Part shown: positions 14,717 to 27,400 of the stretch, piece by piece
Numbering within the stretch: position 1 is the stretch's first letter
Layout: every line of letters begins with the position of its first letter
Source: Sclerurus mexicanus
Taxonomy: Eukaryota; Chordata; Aves; Passeriformes; Furnariidae
Assembly: GCA_013396755.1 (NCBI GenBank)
Contig: VWZF01005531.1
Span: forward strand, 1,718,328 to 1,782,327
Reading direction: 5' to 3'
Length of the DNA stretch: 64,000 nt
The notes under the pieces: generated by a model
What the model saw: the letters and a program-made list of their open reading frames with translations, nothing else
What the model was told of the DNA's origin: nothing
The model's database searches: none
Translations under genes and position numbers: made by a program

Positions 14717-14920
14717 CTTGCTAACTGCAATTACTTCAGTGAATAGGTCCTGGAGTCCAGGCTGGATGGAACAGGGGGATCCTTCAGAACAGGCAGCACT
14801 GTCCACATTGGTGCCATTTACCACTCGACCATTCAACTTCCCTGGGCCCCATATGATACCCCTGTAGCTCTGAGGCACAATTATAGTTTTGGTTCTAGAG
14901 TTCTCTTCCAACTGAAGTGT
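14717..14920 (-). CDS. Weak candidate internal exon, unknown protein
   Basis: On the minus strand an acceptor ending CTTACAG precedes position 14920, and a donor (AAG|GTAGTT) follows position 14717. The 204 bases between them are exactly 68 open codons in phase 0 at both ends. The peptide starts TLQLEENSRTK and has a sequon (NGT), two closely spaced cysteines and SIQPGLQDLF. Its composition looks more like ordinary protein than most chance ORFs here. About 100 bases upstream, near 15020-15140, another open stretch on this strand reads NISYQGSIEEFVLQLA, but it lacks a phase-matched donor. I do not recognise the family. A piece of an old endogenous element is also possible. Confidence 0.2.
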
Positions 14921-15404
14921 CTGTAAGAATATGAGGACTGCACTGTTACTTACCAAAGGGGGAGACTGTTATAGTATGAAAACGAGGTTAACTACTACTT
15001 ATCTGTGAGAATTTTGCTGGGGTAGCCTTGGGGCAGGGTAAAATGCGGGGAGCCAACTGCAGCACAAATTCCTCTATGCTGCCTTGGTAGGAGATGTTCC
15101 CAGGGAGATGTATCCCCAGCAGATCTTGTTCAATTTTGAATGGGACTAATCAAAGGGAGACATTGGCAAATAAGCAGTCGGACAGCATGGCAGATCAAGG
15201 ACTGAGGTACTAGAGGTGGATGGATGTGTTACTGGTGACTGTAGCCTGGGGTAAAAGAGAGCCTGTGCTTGGAAACACCTCCTTCTGCTTATGGCTTCTT
15301 CTCATGAATCCCAGGGGCCACCCAGCTGGAAAGCAGCTTGTGAGAAAAGCATGTGAGTGTCCCAGTGTACTGCTGAAGAACTGCCCTGGAAGGAGCTTAT
15401 TTCA
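14921..15404. other. Short stretch with one unsupported open frame
   Basis: Contains a minus-strand open stretch of roughly 50 codons (about 15005-15150). It has no convincing donor in phase with the neighbouring candidate exon. Nothing else was seen. Confidence 0.4.
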
Positions 15405-15405
15405 A

Positions 15406-15437
<32 letters not shown>
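15405..15437 (+). repeat. (TAAA)n microsatellite
   Basis: About eight uninterrupted copies of the tetranucleotide TAAA, read directly from the sequence. Confidence 0.95.
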
Positions 15438-17662
15438 GTGAATGGATAGATCTTTTTAAAACATTTGCATTTTTTACATACTATACAGCACCCAGTGTGA
15501 ATACAGTGCTGCCTATTTACTGGGAAACTCAACTGTAACAGTGGATAAATAATGCACTGAGGAGGATGGCTTTTTATATCTACCTCTGTATACTAGAAAG
15601 ACACTCATGTCTGTTGATTCTTAACTGGCAAAATCTCCAGCTAAAGTCTCCTGTGCCTCTCAGTATGCCAAAAAATAGATTCCTTTCCTATACACAAAAC
15701 AATTCTCCCTCTCCCTCGTATTAAGGACAAACAAAAGGCAAACTACTATGGAAACTGTCTGCTATTTAAGACACATGAACGTACAAGATCCTGTGACTCC
15801 CAGATAAAACCAGAAACTGGAATTCCAAGTAGCTCCCCCCCTGCTTTTAGTTTCCTCTGTTATTTCACCCCATCCATTCATTTAACTTGCAATTCATTTA
15901 TTTCCATAGATTTGGACTTATTCTTCACTTTGTGGGCAGGAACATAAGCAGCTCTGACACATGTGCTTGTTAGAGGATATAGTGTCATTGAAGTGAAACC
16001 ATCTAATCAAGTCAAAGTTAGAGTAGCATTGGTTTTACTTGAAATGGCTGTAAAATTATCTGAAAGCCTTACAGAAAACAACCACTTTTTTTGACTATTT
16101 GCTAAAGAAATACCACAAGATAATCTTGCCCCATAATATCATCTTTTCTAGTGTAACATGTGGAGGAAAGCCAGTCATTTGGGTTTACAGACTCCAGAAG
16201 CAGCTGCTGCCCTACACTTGTACTGTTCCCTACAGTGGCCGCAAGAACAGCTTGGCTTTCCATAGCTAACATAAATCTGGCTGCTTGGGAACAGCTTGAA
16301 AGGGTGACCGTCTTGATGGGGATGGTGTTTGTGCTGTTCCACCTTGGCCCAGCAAGTGGAACAGAAAATGCCACTAAGCAAAATCCTGGCTGACATGAAT
16401 TGCCTTAGCATCAGGAACACAAGCCTTTATTTTATGCTGTCAGAAAACATCAATCAGAACAATACAAAACCCCAACCAAAATACAGGAAAACACATATAC
16501 AGTCCATGGGAAGGAAGCAAAACATATTTCTCCCAGGACCAGCCTTTGCATATGGATTTCTCATTTATACAGGTAGGATATTTTCACTTCATGGGCATAA
16601 CAGTCATAGCTATCAGCCATGATATCTGCTTACTGATAGAAGAATCAGTATTGCTTGAGATACTTGAAACCTCCCTCCCAATACAAGAAAAAGTAATGAG
16701 GATTTGAGCAATTGAATCTTTACAGAAATAAAACCAAGTTGTGTTTCAACAAACTGACATCACGTATTAAAATCTTTCTCTTCTTCTAAATTTTCAGTGT
16801 AAAAAACTGTAGCCTAATTATGAAGTAAGAATAACAGTGTACTGCTAATAGCTTTTTTACCCTGGGCTTCATACGGTAGCTCCAATTATGATGATACATT
16901 TTACTGAATAACAGGAAACCTATCATCATGTTGAAATCTTTGTTTCCTTGGATGTTCTCACAATTCGGATACTTCTGGTTTTGATTTTTCAAAACATTCC
17001 TGAGCCAAAGCCTTGAAACACAATGCAACCTGAAACTTGGAAAAAAATTTTGCTTCCAATCTCTACAAATCTTTGCTGACAGTCGAGCCAAAAATCTCTA
17101 TCCAAAGATCTGCAAATGCTGGGAAGTATTACCTCTAATCCTCACATTCCAGACCCATCTCTAGTTGTACTAATAATAGAAGAGCTGGGTGGCTTTGTCA
17201 TAAAGTGTCAGACTATGTAAACTATCCTGAAATTGCTTGGAATGATTCATTCTCCTACTCCTCTCTCACTTCTCAAAACTTGGATTTATAAAATCTTATT
17301 TAAAGTCAAACCCATACCTTTTTATATCAAGTGGCACTTGCCCTACATTATTTCCAATCACCTTGAGTCCAGTACAGTCCACTAATCCTCAGAATGTCCT
17401 TTGTGTGTGTTGTTGCTGTTCTCTTTCAGAATTGGCTTCCCCTCGTCTGGATTTTCTACAACTATTGAAAAACTTTAGTCAGTACAGACAAAAAGCTCTC
17501 AGTTTGCAAGATTATTCATTTTTGCCTGAGCAGGCCAAGAAGCAAGGAGCAGCCCTGAGTGCTCATCTCTCTGTCTCCTTCCCTCTGTCCCAGAGAACTG
17601 GCTTCCAGTAGGAAACATGCCTTTGCAAGGACATCATGTCTGGGGAAAAAAAATCGAGGAGC
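15438..17662. other. Noncoding stretch, nothing identified
   Basis: Overlapping short ORFs lie on both strands around 16100-16620. None shows a recognisable domain or paired splice sites. No repeat was recognised. Confidence 0.5.
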
Positions 17663-17700
17663 ATTAAGGTGAAAGCTCTAATTAAGGTTAAAGCTCTAAT
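17663..17700 (+). repeat. 18-bp tandem duplication
   Basis: Two adjacent copies of ATTAAGGTGAAAGCTCTA, the second with one G-to-T change, at 17663-17680 and 17681-17698. This is a simple recent local duplication. Confidence 0.9.
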
Positions 17701-20147
17701 TTGAGTTGTGAGTCCAGTGCTCCCATCCTGACTCCTGTGAAGGTTATCCTACTGTAGGGCATAGGATGGGACAGGGCATAGGTACGTCTTGGCACTTAGA
17801 TGAAACATAGATATCCCAGTGAAAGGACAGAGATGATTTTAATGAAGCAAGGATAAGAAGCAAGGCCACAACGTGGGTGGCTGCAGAAGAAACACAGACC
17901 TATACTTTATCCTCTGTAGTCCTCATGTGAGTCCTGTGTTGGTCCTGCACACAGTGGATCCCTGCAGTGGTTATCAGGCTGTTATCCTTTGTAGATAAAC
18001 CAGGGAAAAACGCCTGAGGTTCTATCAGTCCATCCCAGTGCTGTAGTCTCAAGTCCTCTGACTGCACAGGAGTGCTCCAACTTTTGTCCCATCCCTGGCT
18101 ATCTCTTTGTGCCAGCTAAACAAACAGACTTTGTACCTTGGGAACACACAGGCACCCTCTGTGCTGAGAGTGTAAAATGGGTGCAGGGAGCAGGGAGGAA
18201 CGGGAAACCAGTTTAATCAATCTGGCAAACCAAAAAGTATCTCCTTCTGACCAGCCTGGTTATTAACTGGGTCGTGTGTCCGTTCGGGGAAGGTGACTGT
18301 AGATCTAATTCGCCCTTTACTTGTGCTGCCCTCAACCAAACATTGAGGTGAGTGAGGTGGCTGTAACAAATCCTAAGGGAGGAGAAATTTTCTTCAATGT
18401 TTTCTTCTCTTTGTTTAAAACAAATGAAGTAAGCTGTCAGCGTCAAATAACTAATAATAATGATGGATAGCACTACTTAAAGCAGCTCTGGCCAAATCAT
18501 TACATTAGCCTTGTTCTCTAGACATCTTATTTTGCATGCAAAACTGTCTTGAGCAGGACAGGGGTCACTGACTGTAGACAGCTTCAAAGTTTTTGAGAAA
18601 ACGAGGAAGTCTGTTGGGAGGTTTTTCCCACCTCAAGTATCACAAAACACCTTATTAAATACATAGGAACAAGCCTTCATGAAAACTGCCCCAGGGTCGA
18701 TGGATGTAAAGCATCTCACAGAGTAGGTCCTGCTCTGGTGAGACCCCACGCTCCATGGCAATGCAAGATGTCCTTGCATGGCTCGAACTGAACAGGTGGA
18801 TAAATAGGAAGATTAAAGTCTGATGGTTTGTGTCAGAGGCCAGGAAAGTCAACTTCAAATTCAAGAGTGGCTCTAAAATGTTGAGACTCCTCTTTCCTTC
18901 TTTCTTTCTTTCTATTTTTTTATATAATCACTGAAGAAATGCTCAAGATTTAACTGTAGAGAAAAACTATTTATATTGACGTCTATGCATCTGCAGGCTT
19001 CTTCCTCTGAAAAGAAAGATAATCATTTAGAGCAGAAGAATGAACAACTGAGTATAAAGCAATTTCCATAATTTTATTTTTTTTAGCAATATTGCCAACT
19101 GGCTTTGAAGATTTAGACCCTATCCCTATCCATTTCTTTGCAAATAACTTCTGAGAGGGCCAAAGACAAATTTCATCTCATTACAGTAATTGCAGCTATT
19201 GTCAGTCCAAGCAATTCTTGAATGTTTATCTGTCAGCACCATCCACTTACTTCCTGACACTGTGGCCGGCTGGAAAACTACTGCAGATAAACAACATACT
19301 ATATGCAGATCACTTTGTTTCTTCAAATACCTTGCTGCAATGCAGAGGCAGTTTCTCCACTGTTGTCTGTATACTCATGAGAACACTTGCCATGGAGTCC
19401 CAAGCAAAACCACATCCAGGGACAAGGAGTCTCCCGTGCTGGTTTATAGAGGGAAAGGCTTGGTTTTTCTTCTTTTATTGTTTTTTTAGATTTATTTGTA
19501 CCTGAGTGGAAGCCTGACTTGCTAGGCAGAATCAGGAAGCTGCCAGAACAGAGGTGATCAACACTATAAAAAAAGTAACCTAATATAATAGACTTGAGCC
19601 GACACCTTTAAATTAGTGCCAATTTTGCCTCTGACTTCCTGGAAAAAAGTAGGCCAATTTACTCAATATTTGTAAGCCCAGGAGAGTGCTGAGAAAAAGG
19701 TCCTGCACAGTAAGAGGCAAAGTCTGCAATAAACTGAATGCCGCATCCATGGCAACTCACAACTCAGTTAATAATTTTTCAACATAAAAAGGAAGATTTT
19801 TTCAGGGCCACTGAAAGACAAGCAATTTATAAAACTGACTAAAGTGAAAGCATTTCACATCTGCTGTGTTTTTCGTGGCCCTGGGTCTTATGTTTGAACC
19901 TCAGATGCTGGGATGCTCAGGGAGTGAGGATAAACCCCAACAAGCATTTTGCTGTCTCTGGGTGGTTGGTGGAGTGAAATGACCTCCAGAGGCCACTCCT
20001 CTTCTCTAGGGACAGATATCCTGCTGCTGGGCTGCAGTTGCATTGGGCACTCCTGAAATACACTGTGATTCATCTGTGGACCTGTGCATTTTGGACTTTG
20101 AAAGTCCTACCCTCTTCAAAACACAGAACAGAACAAATAATTACGGT
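17701..20147. other. Noncoding stretch with a (TTTC)n tract
   Basis: No exon or recognisable interspersed repeat was seen. A short pyrimidine microsatellite (TTTC units followed by a T-run) lies at about 18891-18921. Confidence 0.5.
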
Positions 20148-20226
20148 CTGAATTTTATAGATATGAAACTGAATCTGCCACATACTAAATGGTTGCCCCA
20201 TGGCACTGAGCAGAGCTAGGAAAACC
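20148..20226 (+). repeat. MIR-like ancient SINE fragment
   Basis: The order of words ATTTTATAGATATGAAACTGA, then a 'gttgccc' word, then GCAGAGCTAGGAAAACC follows the conserved MIR core, which runs 'ttttacagatgaggaaactgag', 'cttgcccaaggtcac', 'gcagagctgggattagaaccc'. The copy is diverged and short. The assignment is from motif order only. Confidence 0.5.
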
Positions 20227-23200
20227 ACTCAATACACCCCAAGCATCATGCCCAAGCCCAGACCTAAACACCACCTTTTTTTCAAATAACCCTTTGCAAT
20301 ATTGTGTTTAACACAGCATTTCCCATACCAGGGAGATAAAATATTCCTGGCTGTTATCTTGGACAGAGCTTTGGTCATGCTGCTCCATACTATGTGCAGA
20401 ATGCCCCACACATATTAGGCAGTAGTATCCATAGTTCTCAGTGAAAGGTAGCAAAATTGTTCTCATCCCTGAAAGCAGTAGGCTTTTTCCATAGTTTTCC
20501 TACTGAGCAGTTGTATTGTAGTTTCCTTCCAAGATTATTTCTCCTCCAAATCTCTACTATAGGATTGTGTCACCAGTGAAACTCAAATGAAAACATCATC
20601 TCTATCATATGTTGCTGCATTTGTTATTTTATGAAACCTCGCTGTGTCTGGATAAGTCAATTGAGGTTAAACATCCTCTTATCAAGAAAGTCCTGCTAAG
20701 GACATTGGCACATTTGTTTCTCTCCACACTGTTGATTTTTGCAGGGCTGTGTTGGTTAGCAGGAAAACAGAGATACCACCACAGCAACTCTCTTGATGCA
20801 AAAACAATTATCTTGATTCCATCCTGTGTTTTGGACAAATCACTCTAACAAAGGCTACAGTGAGCTATGGAAAGCCCTTTTTATTTCCCTCACACCGGGA
20901 TTATATGTGTAAAGAGAACTGAGAACAGTCAGTTTCTGCTGGAGAGATGGTTGTGTAGGATCTGGCTGTCTGCTTGCAGCTGAACTTCTCTGCACAGAAG
21001 CACAGTAACCTGGGAATAGCTCTGCTCTGATATGCCTCTGTGGGCATTAATTCTGCAGCTTCTCTACAAACAGCCGTGAGCAATGCCCAGCAGACCTGCA
21101 TTGGAAACACACCTTGTGGCTGTGATGCCTCAAGATTTGGACACAAACTTAGATGGAATGACTCAAAGGAGGTGGAAGTATAAAACAAACCTGCTGCCAG
21201 GTGAGGTCTTCGCCGAAAATAACAAGTTCAGGGAACAGGTTTAAAGGAAGTACATGCTGCACAATGCTGGCAATATTTTCTTTGCTATAATCATCACAAA
21301 AATCAGACAGCTGGACCTTTGCTAAGTGTTATTTCTTTGTAGCTTGAGAAGTTTTCCACAGCCAGAAAAACATCACTGCAGTTAGACCGCCTAAAGGCAA
21401 GGATAGGTGAAGCAATATCTTCTTTTCACTAGAGTTATTATATATAATAAGACAGAGAAATATGCCCACTAGGGATCCACACCTGGAGACCGACATATCT
21501 AATGGTGTCTTAGTGTCTTAGCAAAAAAAAAAAAAAAAATCTCTTCAGGGTGCTTTTGAAGTTATTTAGTATGAAAAGGGTCTTATTCAAGGAGTTTCAC
21601 TCAAATGAAGAGCCATCCAGTTAAAAAAATCCATAAAACATACAAGGGCTGCTCAAAGCCATTTCTATCAGCAGGTAACAGCTTTACCTTATCACCACAA
21701 TTTCTCTGTACATGGGAATTTGAAAACAGAAGAGTGAATTGACAGGAAAACAGTCTTTGGTGACAGCAAAGAGGTAGTAAAGTGACACGAAGAACATCCA
21801 TAGGATCAATTTACTTTCCTATGTATCATGATTTAGGAGAATGAATATGCATTAAGGTAGATAATTTTTCTGACAAGGTGAAATGTGGAGTTGCCAGTCC
21901 AGACTAAAAGATGTTCAGGATCATGCAGTTATATTAAGAGAGAAGGCAAATGAAAAGTGTGTACATGTAAATTCAGTGTAAGGAAATCTAAGGTAATGAG
22001 GCTAGGCAGAATAAAAAAGGAGACAGGAGAGAAAGGAAAAAGAAATATGCTCTCTCTGGCCATATGCTTAGGGCACTGAGCAGAGAGAGAACCAGATGGT
22101 GTGGCTCAGACTTTAAAGTATAGTTCTTGGAGTTTTAACTAATACATTAATGCACACCGGATGTATAAGATATTTTGGAAGATATTAGGCAATTTTTTTC
22201 AATGAAAATGACAGAAATTATTTAATGTTCTCCTTTTTCTGAACCTAGGTGTTCCTTTCTTCTTTGGGGTTGCCCATCTATCGATATGTTACAAACCTCA
22301 TCCCAGAGCCAGATTTTTGCTTTATCAAGGCTTCTTTAAAAAGATTAAGCTGTAACTCTTTCTGATCTCCGGAGGAACACTTTTGCTCCGTCATAACTTT
22401 TTCATGTGCGTTTACTTTCCCAAGTTTTGTAGTTTAAGCTCCTTTCTCCTATCAGGTGCTTACCAAGAAAAGCAATTGGGCATATGAAAAGACAGCCTTG
22501 CAAGATACTGTCTCATTAGAGAGTGGGTTTTGTGCTCTTCCTAGTCTGTGAGAAAGAGCAAAAATATCTGGAGCAGAAGATTACATGAGAAGGAAGTTAA
22601 AACCATTTTCTTGGTTATTTTGTTCTTCAACAGCTCTGATTCATTGCTGCGTGACCTACTTGGCAACTATAACCAGGCAGGACTCTTTCCCTCTACTCTC
22701 ATGCAGCTGATGGGTGGTGATTTTGGAAGACCAAGGGAAAAAACATGTTGTCAGCAAGACTTGGAAACACAGATACTAAATGATACTTGATGAAGCCCTG
22801 AGACACCTTTCCAAGCTCAGAATCACAGAGGTAGACACAGACTCTGTATGGAGACCACGCTGGTTGCCTTCCAGAGATGAGGCACAGAAATTTGCAAGTA
22901 GGACAAACAATCCCTTAACACTTGTGTAAGACACTATTAGGTAGTGTGTTTTCCGCTGTGATCAAAGTCTGCTTCCAAAAATTGTTCAAGGATGGAGGGA
23001 GCACAGTGCCCTTCTGGAGGGTAGAAAATTAGGACATGGAGGGCCCTCAGGACAACCAAGCCCAGAAGGCAGGTTGCACTGAAGCCTTCGTAAGCATTCA
23101 CAGAGAGCTGTTTCATGGGACCAGTGAGAGCTCAGTCAAGGTCTCCTGTATGCTGCAGCGGATGGAGGACACTTGACTGCTCAGTGAAGCACACAGAAGG

Positions 23201-24327
23201 CATATTGACCTCTGCCTATGCAGGACATTTGAAATCTACAGCCTGTAGGACACATGGTCTGTGCACAACAGGTTGCTCCAAGGTACACCAGGGCTGGACA
23301 CAGCCTGCGGGTAGTTCCTGTACTGTGAGCAAAAGGGGAAACCCGTGTTCTTCATGAGGGGCTTGCCGTGGGTGTGCAATGCCATTGCTGCTCTGTGTGG
23401 GTGAGAAAGGCCATTTGCAGAACTTCTGTCATTAGGCAGCAAGGTGGATGACTGGCTTGCTAATCCAGAGAGCTGGCTGGTCCTGAATCTGCCAGGAGGC
23501 ACTCTTTAAAACAGAGATTCAGCTCCTATCAGTTATCACTGCCCTGCTGATAATGGGGTCATTTCAATTTGCATTAACAGAAGTTCCTATTTAAGATTTA
23601 ATTACAGATTTCCGGCACTCATGCCTGTGGTGATGGGGGCAGGACATTCAGGGATTTGGGAAATAGATCGGAATGTGGACATTGAAGCAATTTTTGCACC
23701 TCAGACCCACCTCTGACAGCAAACATCTGAATGCACTCAGCATACTCCCTCTTGCTGAGATACATGGGCTTTAGTTTCTGCCTCTGAGGAGTTAATGCAG
23801 TTCTCACAGGAAAGACAGAAATTATCATGTGCTTTTAGCATTTATGAATGCTTTATTTTAAAGTGTGGGTCTTCCCAGAAGAAATACAGTAACCCTACAG
23901 AAATTCAGTTTGGAGTCTTCAAAATCTTCTAGGGCTAGTGTGGCCATGGCTGATGGCAGATACTGTCCAGTAGCTGATATGTCCAGATAGCATCAGGTAG
24001 GTGTTTATAAGCCAAAAGAAGTGTTAAGCATGTGCAGCCACAGTGCAGAAAGTGTTTGACAAGCAGCCATGCACAGTTCCTGCAACAGGAGAGACAAATG
24101 CACCAAAAAGAAATCGCACACCCCATGAAAAGGCTCTATTATTTAAAACTGTTGGAGCTTTTAATCTTGTATTTTATTGCCCTGGTCAATACAGAATGCT
24201 TTCTTTCTGTTGCTGGCAATATTACCATGGAGTCCATCCCTGGCAAGTGTTTAACACTTTACAATGGCTCTTGCCATCAAAGGTTTTGTGCTGTAAACAC
24301 ATACAGAGAACACAAAACAGAGAAAAT
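20227..24327. other. Noncoding stretch with a poly(A) run
   Basis: Only chance ORFs are seen. A run of 17 A residues lies at 21523-21539; no retrotransposed body was recognised upstream of it. A minus-strand open stretch at about 21690-21800 has no supported splice pair. Confidence 0.5.
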
Positions 24328-24458
24328 GAATACTATCATCATTTTACAGTTGGGCAACTGAAGCCTGGAGGGAAGAAATTTGCCTGAGGTGATGTAGGGA
24401 GTGTGTAGGGTTCCTTGTGAGTACTGCCATGCTCTTGGTCTATACCACTTCTCCACTG
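24328..24458 (+). repeat. MIR-like ancient SINE
   Basis: A better-preserved MIR-type copy than the one at 20.1 kb. It has TATCATCATTTTACAGTTGG, then a 'gcaactgaagc' word, 'tttgcctgaggtgatgtag' and finally a 'catgctcttggtctataccac' word. This matches the MIR order ending in 'catgctcttt..ctataccatgctgc'. It was recognised by eye; no alignment was run. Confidence 0.6.
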
Positions 24459-27400
24459 TTTTGTTCAGACAAACCCTGCAATGCTTTTACCTGTTCCTTT
24501 TGGAAGATTATTCCCACAGGTGAATGCTCTGTGTTAGCAGGAACAGCTTCCTGAGATAAAAATGTATGGATTTAAATGGAAATGAAGCTTTCCAAATTAA
24601 AAGAGCCATAAGCACTTGCTAATTGTGCATGGTTGTGCAATAGTAAAAAACGCTTCTTTCTCCTCAGGAGGGAAAAACTAATTGATCCGTTTTCCGGACA
24701 ACTGTCTCCAAGATCCACCTGGAAGCTTCCTGCCACACAGAAGCAAACTCAAAGTTGCTTTCCTTTTACAAAGGCACTAGAAGACTGTTCAGAAAGGCCA
24801 AGGTTTCTTGGGAGACACTTCTGCTAGTGATTGCGGAAAGGGACAAAGAAAATGAGCAATGATTGGTGACTTTCACACCAACAGCTTCACCAAATAATCT
24901 ATAGATAGCTTCAAAAGCAGCTGTGCACTGACCATGAAGTGACATAGTGAAGAATTCACTTATAAATATCTTCTTTTCTCCGAACTACCTTCAACCAACA
25001 CTAAGAAAATAGAGAAGTGGCAACACTTGCCCTGGCACTAATTGACTCCACATTACTTTGGTTCAGGCAGGGGAAAGCCCACTAGTAACCCTTCAGTATC
25101 CATCTGGTGATGGCAGTATGGCAGAGAAGTGGTTTGAGGGAGGACTGGGCAGGAGAGAACCAGGTGCTCAGACTGTAGACCTTTCTCCCTTTCTTTCTCA
25201 CGAGGAGGGAAGAAGGAGACATTGCTACCATGCACGTAAATGCTGCTTTTTCAGAGGTGACAAGTGGGCAGATTCCTAAGGAAACACCCCCAAGGGCCAG
25301 AACAGAGTTTGCACTCAGACTATTTCAGCCTGCTGCTCCACTAAGTTTGCATACACAGCTCTCTACACTCGCAGCACATTTCCCTTCTCTACTTACGCTG
25401 CTTCTCCCACGGTGTTCCTGCACTAGTAAGAATAATCTAATCTCCAAGGTGTAACTATCCCAGTGTACAGGTAACAAGAACATTTTACCCACCTAAGACA
25501 GAAAGGGAATTGTTTTACGTAGTCAGTCATTGATTTCTGGGTCTAGGAAGGGAAAAAAAGACATGAATCACTTTGAAACAAAGTTTTCTGACTTCTAGGA
25601 CAACAAATGTTGAAGATTTTAAAATGACTTGCACACTAACAAGACTGAACAAGAAGAAGTGGTGAGCCTGAGACAGAAACTTAGTGATATAAGGAACCAC
25701 TGTGCCTTAAAAACTCAAAAATAAGTCACATCTGATGAAAAAAAGATTTCCAGCTTGAAACAAAGAGAGATGGAGGAGGCCCTGCAGTGGAGGTGTAAGG
25801 GGACTCGTGCAGTTCTTTTTTACCAGTTTCATCATGGCTGTCTTCTGAAAGGGAGAGTTTGTGCAGTCATCAGCCTTCTTTCTTTCTTGGCTGTGGAGAA
25901 AAAGAAATACCAACAGAGATTGCAGCTAACTCAGCTCATTGCTCATTAATGAAGACAATAATGCTACAGCATGAGGAGGAGCTGCAACCTAACAGGTGTC
26001 TTGGTTGTGGAAAGGTGTTTCTTACTGCTTCTCATTACAGAGGCAATTGCATTAAAAAGTACTGCTCAGCAACAGCATAAAGGGTAAAGACTAGATTGAT
26101 GGCAAAGCCAAAGAGTTCATTTGGGAAATTTGTAAAAAATATAACCCCATTTGCCTGCATCTTAAATTTGACCTTTCTACATTGAACATGTTTTGGTTCC
26201 TTCTTTCCAAAAGTACATGTAGCTGTGTTTTGTTTTGAACCTCTATTACTTTGCTGTGACAACGCATGAGCAAGGACCTCAGGAGCATGATGTCTGGGGA
26301 CAGTCAGCTTCCAAAACGTGTCTGTCTCCAGCAACCACCTAGGAACTGGAGAACCAATAAGGATTCCCAGGATGGAGCCACCCTTTAACAGGGGCAAGGA
26401 AAGGCACGCATTGAATTTCACTGTCTCAATAGGCTGAAATCAGAATTTTGTTTCTTGCCAGCTTTTATTGCCAGGCTGCTCAAACTGCCTTCTCCACCAA
26501 AGCACATGCTTTTTATCTTGTGTATTCCTTTTCATCTTCCCCTCTCTTTACCTGCTTTCTACTCCTGAGGCTTCTCTCCGAATTTGCAATTCCTTTGAGT
26601 TTCTTCTGTTAGCAGAAAGAAAAAGAATGATTTCCATCGTAATCATTTCAGTGCTGCTACACTCTACATCCCCCTGCTGCATGTTATACAACCATCTAGA
26701 GAGAGCCTCAGACTTCTGGTGGGATATTGCACCTTCTCATGTGTTTGTAAGCACCAAGATTGGGAAAACCTTTTGCTTGATGCACTTTCATGGGTACTAC
26801 TGCATGGAACAACTGAATTCATGGGTTCATCCAGTCTTGATAACAGAGAAAACTAGGCAACCCTGAAGCAGCGACACAGTGGTAAGAAAGCATGCCAACA
26901 GCATACAGCAAATGCTATTTAGATTGTTTTCTTGAAGGAAAGCATTAGTATTACTGGGTTTCTCCCATCAAACATGCTACTACAGGGGATAGGTATGGTT
27001 TGGTACTGTCTTCTATGATGACATTGCCTGATGGCACTACAGTAACTAAAACAGATATGTAGTGCCCCTCAGATGTGGGGATAGCTGTACTATTGCAAGC
27101 AGCAGATATCCTCCAAAATGCTTGCTGTTTTAAACTTCAGATTATATTTCAGCCTCAGTTCTTAGAGTTCGTGCAGTGCATACCTAATGCCATTGCACAG
27201 CTCTTCTCTGCAGAATGCAGAGCACAAAACTGAATCTCAAACCACTTCAGTGAATTGAAAGAGAAGCTTTTAAACTGGGTTTATACTTATGCTGGCACAC
27301 CATACTTGGAGCATAATTTGGGAGTGACTGCTAGAAGGAATACTTAACCCCTTGTGTTTACTGAAGTTGGAGGATTTCTGCATTGCCATGCAGCTGAGAA

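Noticed and set aside
15005..15150. Minus-strand open stretch reading NISYQGSIEEFVLQLA
   Set aside because: Protein-like composition, but no donor in phase with the adjacent candidate exon and only about 50 codons.
21600..21801. Minus-strand peptide with a VTKDCFPVN string resembling the ependymin motif; EPDR1 is a GPR141 neighbour in human
   Set aside because: The resemblance is limited to a few residues in one frame and no flanking ependymin sequence or exon borders were found.
26035..26421. 128-codon minus-strand ORF
   Set aside because: No family resemblance and no convincing splice sites at its borders.
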